Shown piece by piece: positions 9,521-18,502 of a stretch of 64,000 nt of DNA. Source of the DNA: Modicisalibacter sp049808615. GTDB lineage: Bacteria; Pseudomonadota; Gammaproteobacteria; Pseudomonadales; Halomonadaceae. Numbering within the stretch: position 1 is the first letter of the stretch; every line of letters begins with the position of its first letter. The notes below the pieces were generated by a model that had not been told where the DNA came from, did not search any database, and worked only from the letters and a program-made list of their open reading frames with translations. Location: positions 62,001-126,000 of the forward strand of contig NZ_JBNCAN010000004.1 of the NCBI RefSeq assembly GCF_049808615.1. Reading direction: 5' to 3'. Position numbers and translations under genes: made by a program.

Positions 9521-10234
9521 TTAGCCGCCCAAGTAGGCGCGACGCACCTCATCATTGGCCAATAGCGCCTTGCCGGTGTCGGCCAGCACTACCCGGCCAT
9601 GCTCCAGTACGTAGCCGCGATCGGCGATCGACAGAGCCTTATGGGCGTTCTGCTCGACCAGAAAGATCGTGGTGCCCTCCTCGCGCAGCTTGGCAATGAT
9701 CTCGAAGATCTGTGCGATGATGATCGGTGCCAGCCCCAGGGAAGGCTCGTCAAGCAGCAGTAGCCGGGGCCGGCTCATCAAGGCGCGAGCGATGGCCAGC
9801 ATTTGCTGTTCCCCTCCGGACATGGTGCCGCCGCGCTGGTTGAAACGCTCCTTGAGTCGAGGAAACAACGTCAGCACGTGCTCGATGCTCTCCGCGATCT
9901 CGCTCTTGCTACGATAGTAACCGCCCATGGCCAGATTCTCTTCCACCGTCATGCCGGTGAAGATCCGCCGCCCTTCCGGAACGACGGCCAATCCCGAACG
10001 CATGATCTTCGAGGTTGGCCATCCCTGGATTTCCTGTCCCTCGAAACGGATCGCGCCCGAGGTTGGAACAGGATCACCGCAGACCGACATCAACAAGGTG
10101 GTCTTGCCTGCGCCATTGGAGCCTACCAGCGTGACGATCTCGCCCTGGCGTACCTCGAGAGAGACATCCTCCAGCGCCTGGATGGGCCCGTAGTGGGTCG
10201 TCAGGTTGTCGATTTCCAGCATCTCCAGGGTCAT
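9521..10234 (-). CDS. livF: Branched-chain amino-acid ABC transporter ATPase LivF
   Basis: A 237-residue cytoplasmic ATPase. Walker A is GSNGAGKTT, the signature is SGGEQQ, and Walker B LLLLDEP. The C-terminal family tail ends in AYLGG, typical of LivF. It pairs with LivG to power uptake of Leu/Ile/Val through LivH/LivM. The ATG at 10234 is preferred because GGGGGAGGAG lies at correct spacing; a GTG six bases earlier overlaps the livG stop. It is the last gene of the liv operon. Confidence 0.95.
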   Translation of the reverse strand: MTLEMLEIDNLTTHYGPIQALEDVSLEVRQGEIVTLVGSNGAGKTTLLMSVCGDPVPTSGAIRFEGQEIQGWPTSKIMRSGLAVVPEGRRIFTGMTVEENLAMGGYYRSKSEIAESIEHVLTLFPRLKERFNQRGGTMSGGEQQMLAIARALMSRPRLLLLDEPSLGLAPIIIAQIFEIIAKLREEGTTIFLVEQNAHKALSIADRGYVLEHGRVVLADTGKALLANDEVRRAYLGG

Positions 10235-10236
10235 AT

Positions 10237-11007
10237 TCACTCCTCCCCCAGGTAGGCCTTGATCACCTCGGGATTACGCCGCACCTGCTCCGGCGTACCG
10301 TCCGCTAATGGCATGCCCTGATTGACCACGTAGATGCGATCGGAGATGCCCATGACCAGGCTCATGTCGTGCTCGATCAGCAGCACCGTAATACCCTCTT
10401 CTTCCTTGAGCTGGACGATCATGTGATCCAGATCACGGGTCTCGTTGGGGTTGAGTCCTGCCGCCGGCTCGTCGAGCATCAATAGCCGTGGCCGGGTGAC
10501 CATGCAGCGTGCGATTTCCAGGCGTCGTTGCTGCCCGTAGGCCAGGTTACCGGCTTCCCGATTGGCGAAGTCGATTAATCCTACCCGCTCGAGCCAATGG
10601 GCGGCACGGTCCATCAGCTCCTGCTCACGGCGGCGATATCCCGCGGTAAGCAACAATCCCTTGAGCAGGTTACGTTCGGCCTGCATGTGCTGGGCGACCA
10701 GCAGATTCTCGATGACCGTCATTTCCTTGAACAGCCGCACGTTCTGGAAGGTGCGGACCATGCCGGCCCGGGCAATCTTGAAGCCCGGCAGACGCTGCAT
10801 GGGACGTCCCTCGAACAACACCTCACCGCTGGTAGGACGATAAAAGCCGCTGATACAATTGAAGACCGTGGTCTTACCGGCACCGTTGGGGCCAATCAGC
10901 GAGACGACCTCTCCTGGACGAACTTCCATGCTGACCCTGTCCACCGCCAACAACCCGCCAAAGCGCATGGAAAGATCGCGTACGCTGAGCAATTCGGATT
11001 CAGCCAC
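10237..11007 (-). CDS. livG: Branched-chain amino-acid ABC transporter ATPase LivG
   Basis: A 256-residue ATPase with Walker A GPNGAGKTT, the family-typical NLAYGQQRRLEIAR signature and Walker B LLMLDEP, followed by AAGLNPNET. It starts with GTG at 11007 behind GGAGTTG and overlaps the end of livM by eight bases, indicating translational coupling. It acts with LivF on the cytoplasmic face of the LivHM permease. Confidence 0.95.
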   Translation of the reverse strand: MAESELLSVRDLSMRFGGLLAVDRVSMEVRPGEVVSLIGPNGAGKTTVFNCISGFYRPTSGEVLFEGRPMQRLPGFKIARAGMVRTFQNVRLFKEMTVIENLLVAQHMQAERNLLKGLLLTAGYRRREQELMDRAAHWLERVGLIDFANREAGNLAYGQQRRLEIARCMVTRPRLLMLDEPAAGLNPNETRDLDHMIVQLKEEEGITVLLIEHDMSLVMGISDRIYVVNQGMPLADGTPEQVRRNPEVIKAYLGEE

Positions 11008-12253
11008 GTTTCAACTCCATCTGCGGACGCTTGAGCGGTAGCAACCCTTGCGGGCGCCACACCATCATCATCACCATGATCAAGCCGAACAGTAGCATGC
11101 GATATTCATTGAACTCCCGCGCTATCTCGGGCAGCAGCGTCATGGCAATCGCGGCCAGGATCACCCCCAACTGAGAGCCCATCCCCCCTAGCACAACAAT
11201 CGCCAGCACGATGGCGGACTCGATGAAGGTAAACGACTCCGGGCTGATGAAGCCCTGCCGCGCTGCAAAGAAGGAGCCGGCAAAACCGGCGAAGCTGGCG
11301 CCGATGGTGAAGGCGGAAAGTTTGATGCCGGTGGGGTTGAGGCCCAGCGATCGACAGGCGATGTCGTCCTCGCGTAGCGCCTCCCAGGCACGACCGATGG
11401 GCATGCGCATCAAACGATAGATGACATAGACGGTCACCAGAGAAAGCAGCAAGGCTAGAATGTACAAATACATCACCTTGTAGCTGGGGTCGTAGGGAAT
11501 ACCGAAGAATTCATGAAAAGGAATGTAACCTTCATCCGCGCGACGCGAGAACTCCAGATTGAACAGCGTCGGCTTGGGGATTCGCGAAATGCCGTTAGGC
11601 CCCCCGGTCAAGTCGGTCCAGTTATTGAGCAGGATGCGGATGATCTCGCCAAATCCCAGAGTCACGATCGCCAGGTAGTCGCCCCGCAGCCGCAATACCG
11701 GGAAGCCCAACAAATAACCGAACAGCGCGGTCATTCCCCCGGCGATGGGCAACGCCTCCCAGAAGGAAAACCCCAGATAGCTGTTGAGCAAGGCGTAGGT
11801 GTAGGCGCCGACTGCGTAAAAGCCGACGTAGCCCAGATCGAGAAGCCCTGCCAGTCCGACCACGACATTGAGCCCCAACCCCAGCATCACGTAGATCAGC
11901 GTCAAGGTGGCCAAATCTATCGCACTGCGCTCTGCCAGAAAGGGAAACAGCAGCAACGCGCCGATGACCAATGCAATGATCAGGCGCCGCTGGGCATGAT
12001 TCTTGAGCAGCGGCGGTAAGGAAAAACGCGATCCCATCCAGGTCTGATGACGTATGGCCTCGATACGCGGACGGAACAACTGGTGGAAGAACACCACGAC
12101 CACGGCCAACCCTAACCATAACCAGGTCATGGGCCCTTCGACGGCAACGATGGTGTTCACACCCTCTGAGCGCAGCTCCACGCCCAATACCGAGGCGCCG
12201 AGAAGCAGCGTCAGCCCCGCGGAGAAGCCGGCATGCATTAATTGACTCGCCAT
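11000..12253 (-). CDS. livM: Branched-chain amino-acid ABC transporter permease LivM
   Basis: A 417-residue permease with about ten membrane helices. The core has GYVGFYAVGAYTYALL and the EAA-like loop GRAWEALREDDIACRSLGLNP. An N-terminal extension of about 100 residues with two hydrophobic segments matches the long LivM form of gammaproteobacteria. Its ATG (12253) overlaps the stop of livH (TGATG), and GGAGAAG lies upstream. Confidence 0.95.
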   Translation of the reverse strand: MASQLMHAGFSAGLTLLLGASVLGVELRSEGVNTIVAVEGPMTWLWLGLAVVVVFFHQLFRPRIEAIRHQTWMGSRFSLPPLLKNHAQRRLIIALVIGALLLFPFLAERSAIDLATLTLIYVMLGLGLNVVVGLAGLLDLGYVGFYAVGAYTYALLNSYLGFSFWEALPIAGGMTALFGYLLGFPVLRLRGDYLAIVTLGFGEIIRILLNNWTDLTGGPNGISRIPKPTLFNLEFSRRADEGYIPFHEFFGIPYDPSYKVMYLYILALLLSLVTVYVIYRLMRMPIGRAWEALREDDIACRSLGLNPTGIKLSAFTIGASFAGFAGSFFAARQGFISPESFTFIESAIVLAIVVLGGMGSQLGVILAAIAMTLLPEIAREFNEYRMLLFGLIMVMMMVWRPQGLLPLKRPQMELKRG

Positions 12254-13173
12254 CAGATCTTCTCCACTTCCGGCTTACCGAGGATGCCCCAGGGGCGGAA
12301 GAGCAAAATCAGGATCAGCAGACCAAACGCCACCACATCCTTGTATTCGCTGGAAAGATAACCTCCGGTGAGGGCCTCGGCGATGCCCAGAATCAGACCG
12401 CCCAGCATGGCGCCGGGAATGCTGCCGATGCCGCCAAGTACTGCGGCGGTGAATGCCTTTAATCCCGCCAGAAAACCGATATAAGGATTGACCACGCCGT
12501 AGTACATCCCCAACAGCAATCCCGCCACCGCAGCCAGCGCGGCGCCGATGACGAAGGTCATGGAGATCACTAGATCGGTGTTGATGCCTAGAAGATTGGC
12601 CATACCCCGGTCCTGGGAGCAAGCACGGCAGGCACGACCCAGACGCGAGCGGGAGATGAACAATGCCAGAACTCCCATGCTGACCAAGGTGACAACAAAA
12701 ATGATCACCTGCATATAGGAAAGGTTGACGACAAAGCCCTCACCGCCGAACTCCCATCCCCCCGGCAGCAGATTGGGAATCGCCTTGTCCCGGGAACCTT
12801 GTGCCAAGCGCATGTAATTCTGCAGGAAGATCGACATGCCGATGGCGGAAATCAATGCGATTAGCCGTTTCGAGCCGCGTACCGGTCGGTAGGCGACTCG
12901 CTCCACCGCAAAGCCATGAGCGCTGGCGACGATCATGGCCACCAGCAGCGCCGCCACGATCAGAAACAGGGTGCTATCGACGCCCATCATCGCCAGGCCG
13001 GTGATGACGATGAAAGCGATATAGGTGCCAATCATGTAGATTTCGCCATGGGCGAAATTGATCATGCCGATGATGCCATAGACCATGGTGTAGCCGATGG
13101 CGATCAACGCGTAGGTGCTGCCGATAGTCAGGCCATTGATGACCTGCTGCAGGAAGTAGAGGGTCGCATCCAT
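12253..13173 (-). CDS. livH: Branched-chain amino-acid ABC transporter permease LivH
   Basis: A 306-residue inner-membrane permease. The N-terminus NGLTIGSTYALIAIGYTMVYGIIGMINFAHGE is nearly invariant in LivH. It forms the channel with LivM. The ribosome site upstream of 13173 is weak, and a strong hairpin (13194-13222) separates it from livK, so it is expected to be translated at a lower level than the binding protein. Confidence 0.95.
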   Translation of the reverse strand: MDATLYFLQQVINGLTIGSTYALIAIGYTMVYGIIGMINFAHGEIYMIGTYIAFIVITGLAMMGVDSTLFLIVAALLVAMIVASAHGFAVERVAYRPVRGSKRLIALISAIGMSIFLQNYMRLAQGSRDKAIPNLLPGGWEFGGEGFVVNLSYMQVIIFVVTLVSMGVLALFISRSRLGRACRACSQDRGMANLLGINTDLVISMTFVIGAALAAVAGLLLGMYYGVVNPYIGFLAGLKAFTAAVLGGIGSIPGAMLGGLILGIAEALTGGYLSSEYKDVVAFGLLILILLFRPWGILGKPEVEKI

Positions 13174-13193
13174 CAGGAATTACCTGCGTAAAT

Positions 13194-13222
13194 CGCCCGG
13201 CCAGCTTGTGACCGGCCGGGCG
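13194..13222. terminator. Intra-operon hairpin between livK and livH
   Basis: CGCCCGGCC (13194-13202) pairs with GGCCGGGCG (13214-13222) around an 11-base loop. There is no T-run after it on the minus strand. It most likely protects the livK transcript or partly terminates it, so that the periplasmic binding protein is made in excess of the permease and ATPases. Confidence 0.6.
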
Positions 13223-13265
13223 AAGGGGTCGTTGCGATTATCGTTATCTGCCGAAGCTCATGGAA

Positions 13266-14378
13266 TCACTTGGCTTCAGTCTTGGTGCCGTCGGCGTGCC
13301 AGGTGTAGACGACGAAGTCGAACTCCTCAAGATCACCCTTCTCGTCGTATTTCACCTCACCGATCGGTGTGTCAAAGGTGTTTTCGTGCAGGTAATCCGC
13401 CACTTCGTAGGGATCGGTCGATTCGGTTCCTTTCATTCCCTCGGCCATCAGATAGACGGCGGTATAGGCAGGCATGACGAAGGGACCTGACGGGTCCTGA
13501 TTCTTGGCTTCGAAGGCTTTGACCAGATCGGCGTTGTCCGGATTGGTTTCGAAGGCTTGAGGCAGGGTAACCAGTAGCCCTTCAGAAGCCTCACCGGCGA
13601 TCTTGGAAATATCCGGATTACCCACACCCTCTGGTCCCATGAACTGAGCATCGAAGCCTAGCTCGCGGGATTGGCGCAGCAGAAGCCCCAGCTCCGGGTG
13701 ATAGCCGCCATAGTAGACGAAATCGACGTTTTCGCGCTTGAGCTTGGAAATCAGTGATGAGAAGTCCTTGTCGCCGGCAGTGATGCCCTCGAACACCACG
13801 ACGTTGACACCTGCCTCCTCGACGGTATCACGCACGCCGGTGGCGATGCCCTCACCGTATTGCTGCTTATCGTGAATGATCGCCATGTTCTTGGGCTTGA
13901 CCTGCTCGGCGATGTACTGGCCGGCCACTGGTCCTTGCATGCTGTCGAGTCCGATGGTGCGGAACACGGTCTCGTAACCCGCTTCGGTGATCGCCGGACT
14001 GGTCGAGGCCGCGGTGATCATCAGGATGCCTTCCTCGGCATAGATGTCCGAGGCGGGCTGGGTAGCGCTGGAACAGAGATGGCCGACCACGAATTGCACA
14101 CCGTCATTGACGATCTGGTTGGCCACCGCCACTGCCTGTTTGGGATCGCAGGCATCGTCATACTTGACGCCTTTGAGCTGCTCGCCGTTGACACCGCCCT
14201 GCCCATTGATTTGCTCGATGGCCATCTCGGCACCGATGAACTGCATATCTCCGTACTGGGCCAAAGGACCGGTGACCGGGCCGGCCAGGCCAATGGTGAT
14301 CTCCGCCTGAGCGGCCAGACTGGACATCCCTGCCCCGACAGCCAACGCCAACAGCGACTTGCGCATCATGTTTTTCAT
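13266..14378 (-). CDS. livK: Branched-chain amino-acid substrate-binding protein
   Basis: A 370-residue periplasmic binding protein of the Leu/Ile/Val-binding family. The signal peptide is MKNMMRKSLLALAVGAGMSSLAAQA with cleavage after AQA. The mature part has GLAGPVTGPLAQYG, GVKYDDACDPKQAVAVANQ and VVGHLCSSATQPAS, the family's two-Cys loop. It delivers ligands to LivHM. It is the first gene of the liv operon and has a long AT-rich upstream region. Confidence 0.95.
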   Translation of the reverse strand: MKNMMRKSLLALAVGAGMSSLAAQAEITIGLAGPVTGPLAQYGDMQFIGAEMAIEQINGQGGVNGEQLKGVKYDDACDPKQAVAVANQIVNDGVQFVVGHLCSSATQPASDIYAEEGILMITAASTSPAITEAGYETVFRTIGLDSMQGPVAGQYIAEQVKPKNMAIIHDKQQYGEGIATGVRDTVEEAGVNVVVFEGITAGDKDFSSLISKLKRENVDFVYYGGYHPELGLLLRQSRELGFDAQFMGPEGVGNPDISKIAGEASEGLLVTLPQAFETNPDNADLVKAFEAKNQDPSGPFVMPAYTAVYLMAEGMKGTESTDPYEVADYLHENTFDTPIGEVKYDEKGDLEEFDFVVYTWHADGTKTEAK

Positions 14379-14727
14379 ATTTTTCCCATCTCTTTGTTAT
14401 CTTTAGGAAAAACTGCCGCTTTCAAGCGACTGTTCGACGTCATTATTGGCAGCTTCGTTGCAAACTGTAAAGCGCCTTCACGGCATCCACTTCTCGGCCT
14501 GAAGCAGTCTACTCAGAAAAAACCGTCTATTTTTATATATTTTTTGGTCGATAAAACTGTTCAAAAAAAACAAAGACCAAAAATTGATGCAGTCACTAAC
14601 CAAAAGTTCCAAATAAACGCTTTTTAAATGCGAGGCTGAAACCAGTGCACACATGCATGTGCAGTGAGTGTCAAGAGATAGAAGTTTGTGTGGTGCTTTA
14701 AAAGATAACGGTATAAACGCGATGTCG
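14379..14727. promoter_or_regulatory. Gene-free region upstream of livK
   Basis: No credible gene in 349 bp. The centre (about 14520-14620) is strongly AT-rich and holds the probable livK promoter on the minus strand. Near the nei end is an inverted repeat TGCACA-N6-TGTGCA (14645-14662), with one-mismatch extension on both sides, which may be a regulator site or part of the nei 3' end. No riboswitch fold is recognised. Confidence 0.4.
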
Positions 14728-15549
14728 CTACTCTGCTTGACACGCTGGGCAGAAATAAAGGCGTCGCGAAGCTACCAAGGTGCGGTCAATGAGGGTGCTG
14801 CAGACGTGGCAGGGCAACCCGTCGCGATCGAACACGGCAAAACGCCAATGTCGGCGCGTTTCTCCCCGCTCGCGTGCCTTTCGCGCCCAGTCATCACAAT
14901 TGGTGACCCCTGCCTGTCGATAGGCTCTATCAACCACCGTCAATAATGTCTTCGCCAGGTGATCGCGCTGGTGGGTCGTCAGGTCATCGGGGCGGCGGCG
15001 ATAGGAAAGCCCGGCGAAGAACAGGATTTCCGAGCGCAGGTAGTTGCCAATGCCTGCAAACAGGGACTGATCCAGAAGCAGACCGCCGAGCGCTCGGCGT
15101 TTGAAGCGTTTCTCGCCAAGGCGTTGCGAGGCTGATTCGACGCTCACATCGTGGGTCAGTAAATCCGGCCCCAGGCGGGACAGAAAGGGATGCTCGTCAA
15201 GCCGATTGGCCTGCCACAGAGAGATGTCCGAGGCACTGTACAGACTTGCCGAACGACCTTGAGCCGTCAGACGTGCGCGCAATGTGCGGTTCGTATCCGG
15301 CTCGCGTTCCTCGTCATGATACTTCCACACGCCGTACAACTGATTATGCGAGTAAAGCACTCGATCGTCGTCGAATCGGATCAGCAACGCCTTGCCCCAG
15401 CTGTCCACCGCCGTCACTTCGCGACCCCGCAGCGATGCCGCCTGACTGGCAAGTTCGGGAAAAGCAAACCAAACCTCATCCAGGCGTTTGCCGCCGATCT
15501 GCTTCTGCAGAGCATCGGCAGTGCGACGTATTTCCGGCCCTTCCGGCAT
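14728..15549 (-). CDS. nei: Endonuclease VIII (Nei, Fpg/Nei family DNA glycosylase)
   Basis: A 273-residue bifunctional glycosylase/AP lyase that removes oxidised pyrimidines. The N-terminus MPEGPEIRR supplies the catalytic Pro2 and Glu3. A helix-two-turn-helix region has GIGNYLRSE. The C-terminal zinc finger reads CHVC...CPAC. It starts three bases after the uvrB stop, so the two repair genes are co-transcribed. Confidence 0.93.
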   Translation of the reverse strand: MPEGPEIRRTADALQKQIGGKRLDEVWFAFPELASQAASLRGREVTAVDSWGKALLIRFDDDRVLYSHNQLYGVWKYHDEEREPDTNRTLRARLTAQGRSASLYSASDISLWQANRLDEHPFLSRLGPDLLTHDVSVESASQRLGEKRFKRRALGGLLLDQSLFAGIGNYLRSEILFFAGLSYRRRPDDLTTHQRDHLAKTLLTVVDRAYRQAGVTNCDDWARKARERGETRRHWRFAVFDRDGLPCHVCSTLIDRTLVASRRLYFCPACQAE

Positions 15550-15552
15550 CTC

Positions 15553-17580
15553 TCAGACCGCTCCCAGGAGCAGTTGCTGCTCCTTCAAGGGGTGCAACTG
15601 ATCCCGCAACTGAGCAGCCGTCTCGAATTCGAGATTCTGCGCTGCCTCGTGCATGGCATCCTCGATCCTCGCGATTTCCTTGACGAGCTCCTGAGGCCCT
15701 AGAGAGCTTGGATCGTAGATGGCCGTTTTTTCTGCCACCTGACGCTCGCTCTTGCGACGGCTGCCCTTCTTGCCCGGGGTCTGAGCGCCTTCCATGATGT
15801 CGGCGACGGACTTGGTCACCGTCCTGGGTGTGATGCCATGTTCTTCGTTGTGGGCAATTTGCTTGGCCCGACGTCGTTCGGTCTCGTCGATGGCACGACG
15901 CATGGAGTCGGTCACTCGGTCGCCATACAGGATTGCCTTGCCTTTGGCATTACGCGCGGCGCGCCCAATGGTCTGGATCAGTGAACGCTCGGCGCGCAGG
16001 AACCCCTCCTTGTCCGCATCGAGGATCGCTACCAGAGAGACTTCGGGAATGTCCAATCCTTCACGCAAGAGGTTGATACCTACCAGCACATCGAACTTGC
16101 CCAGACGCAGGTCACGGATGATCTCGACTCGCTCCACGGTGTCGATGTCCGAGTGCAGATAGCGCACGCGAATGTCGTGCTCGTCCAGGTATTCGGTCAG
16201 GTCCTCCGCCATACGCTTGGTCAAGGTGGTGACCAGCACCCGTTCGCCCACATCGGTACGCAGCCGAATCTCTGAAAGCAGATCATCGACCTGGGTCGAG
16301 GCCGGGCGCACCTCGACCTCCGGATCGACCAGGCCGGTCGGCCTCACCACCTGCTCGACCACCTGGCCGGCGTGCTCTGCTTCGTACTTGCCCGGCGTCG
16401 CCGAGACGAATACCGTTTGTGGACAGACCCGTTCCCACTCCTCAAAGGTCATGGGGCGGTTATCCAGCGCCGAGGGCAGGCGGAAGCCGTACTCCACCAG
16501 GGTTTCCTTGCGCGATCGGTCACCTTTGTACATGCCGCCCACCTGAGGCACGCTGACGTGGGATTCATCGATGAACAGCAAGGCATCCGGCGGCAGGTAG
16601 TCGAAGAACGTGGGTGGCGGCTCGCCGGGGTTGCGCCCAGACAGATAGCGCGAATAGTTCTCGATGCCATTGCAGTACCCCAGCTCCAGCATCATCTCGA
16701 TATCATAGAGAGTGCGCTGCTCCAGGCGCTGTGCTTCGACCAGCTTGTCGTGCTTGCGCAGCCAATCGAGGCGCCCGGCAAGCTCCTCCTTGATCGAGTC
16801 AATGGCGCCGAGAATCGTCTCCCGGGGCGTCACGTAGTGACTCTTGGGATAGATCGTCATGCGCGGCACCTTGCCTCGCGCCTCCCCGGTCAGCGGGTCG
16901 AACAAGCTGATGGTATCGATCTCGTCGTCGAAGAGCTCGACGCGTACCGCCTCCTCCTCGGAGTCCGCCGGAAAGATGTCGATGACATCGCCGCGCACCC
17001 GATAGGTACCGCGCCGGAAATCCATGTCATTGCGCGTGTACTGCAACTCCGCGAGACGACGCAGGAAGGAGCGCTGATCGATCAGTTCGCCACGGTTGAA
17101 GTGCAGACGCATCTTCAGATATTGATCCGGATCGCCGAGGCCGTAGATCGCCGAGACCGAGGCGACGATCAGCGCATCGCGCCGTTCCAGAAGCGCCTTG
17201 GTCGCGGACAGACGCATCTGCTCGATATGATCGTTGATCGAGGCATCCTTCTCGATGAAGGTATCCGAGGATGGCACATAGGCCTCGGGCTGATAATAGT
17301 CGTAGTAGGAGACGAAATACTCTACGGCATTGTCCGGCAGGAACGACTTGAACTCGCCATAGAGCTGCGCGGCCAGGGTCTTGTTGGGCGCCATGACGAT
17401 GGTCGGGCGCTGTAGATTCTCGACCACATTGGCCATGGTGAAGGTTTTGCCGGAACCGGTCACCCCTAGCAGAGTTTGATGCGCCAGCCCTGCTTCAATG
17501 CCTTTGACCAGTCCGTCAATGGCAGCCGGCTGGTCGCCCGCCGGCTGGTAATTGGATTGAATACGAAAGGATTTACTCAT
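15553..17580 (-). CDS. uvrB: Excinuclease ABC subunit B (UvrB)
   Basis: A 675-residue helicase-like damage-verification subunit of nucleotide excision repair. Walker A is GVTGSGKT. The beta-hairpin region has VEYFVSYYDYYQPEAYVP, the DEAD-like box is IDESHV, and the C-terminus has the UVR motif (LVKEIARIEDAMHEAA). The start at 17580 gives the family N-terminus MSKSFRIQSNYQPAGDQP; a longer reading from 17625 is not supported. The osmC gene ends 31 bp upstream. Confidence 0.96.
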   Translation of the reverse strand: MSKSFRIQSNYQPAGDQPAAIDGLVKGIEAGLAHQTLLGVTGSGKTFTMANVVENLQRPTIVMAPNKTLAAQLYGEFKSFLPDNAVEYFVSYYDYYQPEAYVPSSDTFIEKDASINDHIEQMRLSATKALLERRDALIVASVSAIYGLGDPDQYLKMRLHFNRGELIDQRSFLRRLAELQYTRNDMDFRRGTYRVRGDVIDIFPADSEEEAVRVELFDDEIDTISLFDPLTGEARGKVPRMTIYPKSHYVTPRETILGAIDSIKEELAGRLDWLRKHDKLVEAQRLEQRTLYDIEMMLELGYCNGIENYSRYLSGRNPGEPPPTFFDYLPPDALLFIDESHVSVPQVGGMYKGDRSRKETLVEYGFRLPSALDNRPMTFEEWERVCPQTVFVSATPGKYEAEHAGQVVEQVVRPTGLVDPEVEVRPASTQVDDLLSEIRLRTDVGERVLVTTLTKRMAEDLTEYLDEHDIRVRYLHSDIDTVERVEIIRDLRLGKFDVLVGINLLREGLDIPEVSLVAILDADKEGFLRAERSLIQTIGRAARNAKGKAILYGDRVTDSMRRAIDETERRRAKQIAHNEEHGITPRTVTKSVADIMEGAQTPGKKGSRRKSERQVAEKTAIYDPSSLGPQELVKEIARIEDAMHEAAQNLEFETAAQLRDQLHPLKEQQLLLGAV

Positions 17581-17611
17581 GCACTTGAGATGGTTCCAAG
17601 GAGGGTAAAGT

Positions 17612-18022
17612 TCAAGCGCCGGCACCGATTGTCGTGGTGATCTGCACCTCGGAGGTCGTCACTATGCGATGGATCGGACAACGGTCCGAAATCTCCAAAA
17701 GGCGGTTGCGCTGCTCGGCATCCTCGATGCCATGAAACTCCATTTCGATATCGAGACGATAGAGTCCGTGGCGTTCCTGGCTGTCGTCGCGCTTGACCGT
17801 GACATTGACCTTTTCCAGGGGCCATTCCTTGCGTCGAGCGTACATGCGTGCAGTGATCGCTTTACAGGCGCCCAGCGCCAGATCGAGATAGTCATGCGGA
17901 TCCGGCGCACTGCCCTCACCGCCAACGATGACCGGGGCGTCGACCAGCAGCTCTTCGAAGGACTCGATCTCTGCGCGGTGACGCAGCCCGTCAAGGTCCG
18001 CACTTGTAACCACAATAGTCAA
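17612..18022 (-). CDS. OsmC-family (Ohr/OsmC) peroxide-defence protein
   Basis: A 136-residue protein of the OsmC superfamily, which reduces organic hydroperoxides through two Cys residues. Both are visible: ALGACKAIT and DRCPIHR. The start is TTG at 18022, chosen because AAGGAG stands at good spacing; no in-frame ATG precedes the conserved part. It follows a small metal-binding-domain-like gene by 25 bp and precedes uvrB and nei, forming a damage/oxidative-stress gene string. Confidence 0.85.
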   Translation of the reverse strand: MTIVVTSADLDGLRHRAEIESFEELLVDAPVIVGGEGSAPDPHDYLDLALGACKAITARMYARRKEWPLEKVNVTVKRDDSQERHGLYRLDIEMEFHGIEDAEQRNRLLEISDRCPIHRIVTTSEVQITTTIGAGA

Positions 18023-18047
18023 GACATTCTCCTTGATGGCTTGGTGT

Positions 18048-18218
18048 TCAGTACGCCTTGATGCCGAGCTTTTCCACTGCGGCGATCAAGGCCTCACGGC
18101 GCACTTTGCCTTCCACATCGGCACCGTGACGTCCAACCTCTGCACTCTCGACACCGTCCAGGGTCATTAGTGCGGTAGTAACGCGGTTGAGCTGCTCAAC
18201 ACTTTCGATTTTTTTCAA
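18048..18218 (-). CDS. Small HMA-like protein lacking the CxxC metal site
   Basis: A 56-residue ORF starting with TTG at 18218. The segment TTALMTLDGVESAEV and the end EALIAAVEKLGIKAY match the ferredoxin-like fold of heavy-metal-associated domains (GV-x-x-A-x-V, then A-L-I-A-A-V-E-x-x-G). At the place of the metal-binding CxxC the sequence reads QLNR. The ribosome site is weak. It lies 25 bp upstream of osmC on the same strand. It could be a real non-metal HMA-fold protein or a decaying gene. Confidence 0.55.
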   Translation of the reverse strand: MKKIESVEQLNRVTTALMTLDGVESAEVGRHGADVEGKVRREALIAAVEKLGIKAY

Positions 18219-18502
18219 AGCTCAACGATATAGAACTCACAAAAATCTCCATGTCGCGGGTGACGTCTCTTGCTTGCAGTATGCAGTATAGAGTCTTGAT
18301 CGATGGAAAGTAGTACCCACACGTCAAGAATCATCAGGGAAGGCGATGACGATGCAAGAGAACTGGCAGCGAGTATGTCGTTCTATTTTTGACCAGGGCC
18401 CCCGTCATCCTGCCGAAAGGCGTCCAAGCCCCATATCGCCTTGCAATTCCGGCCGGTAAGCCCAATATCAATATCCTAAATTCGCATCGCAATGGAGCCT
18501 CC

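Noticed and set aside
16372..17415. 347-residue plus-strand frame
   Set aside because: Antisense to uvrB with no start signal or recognisable domain.
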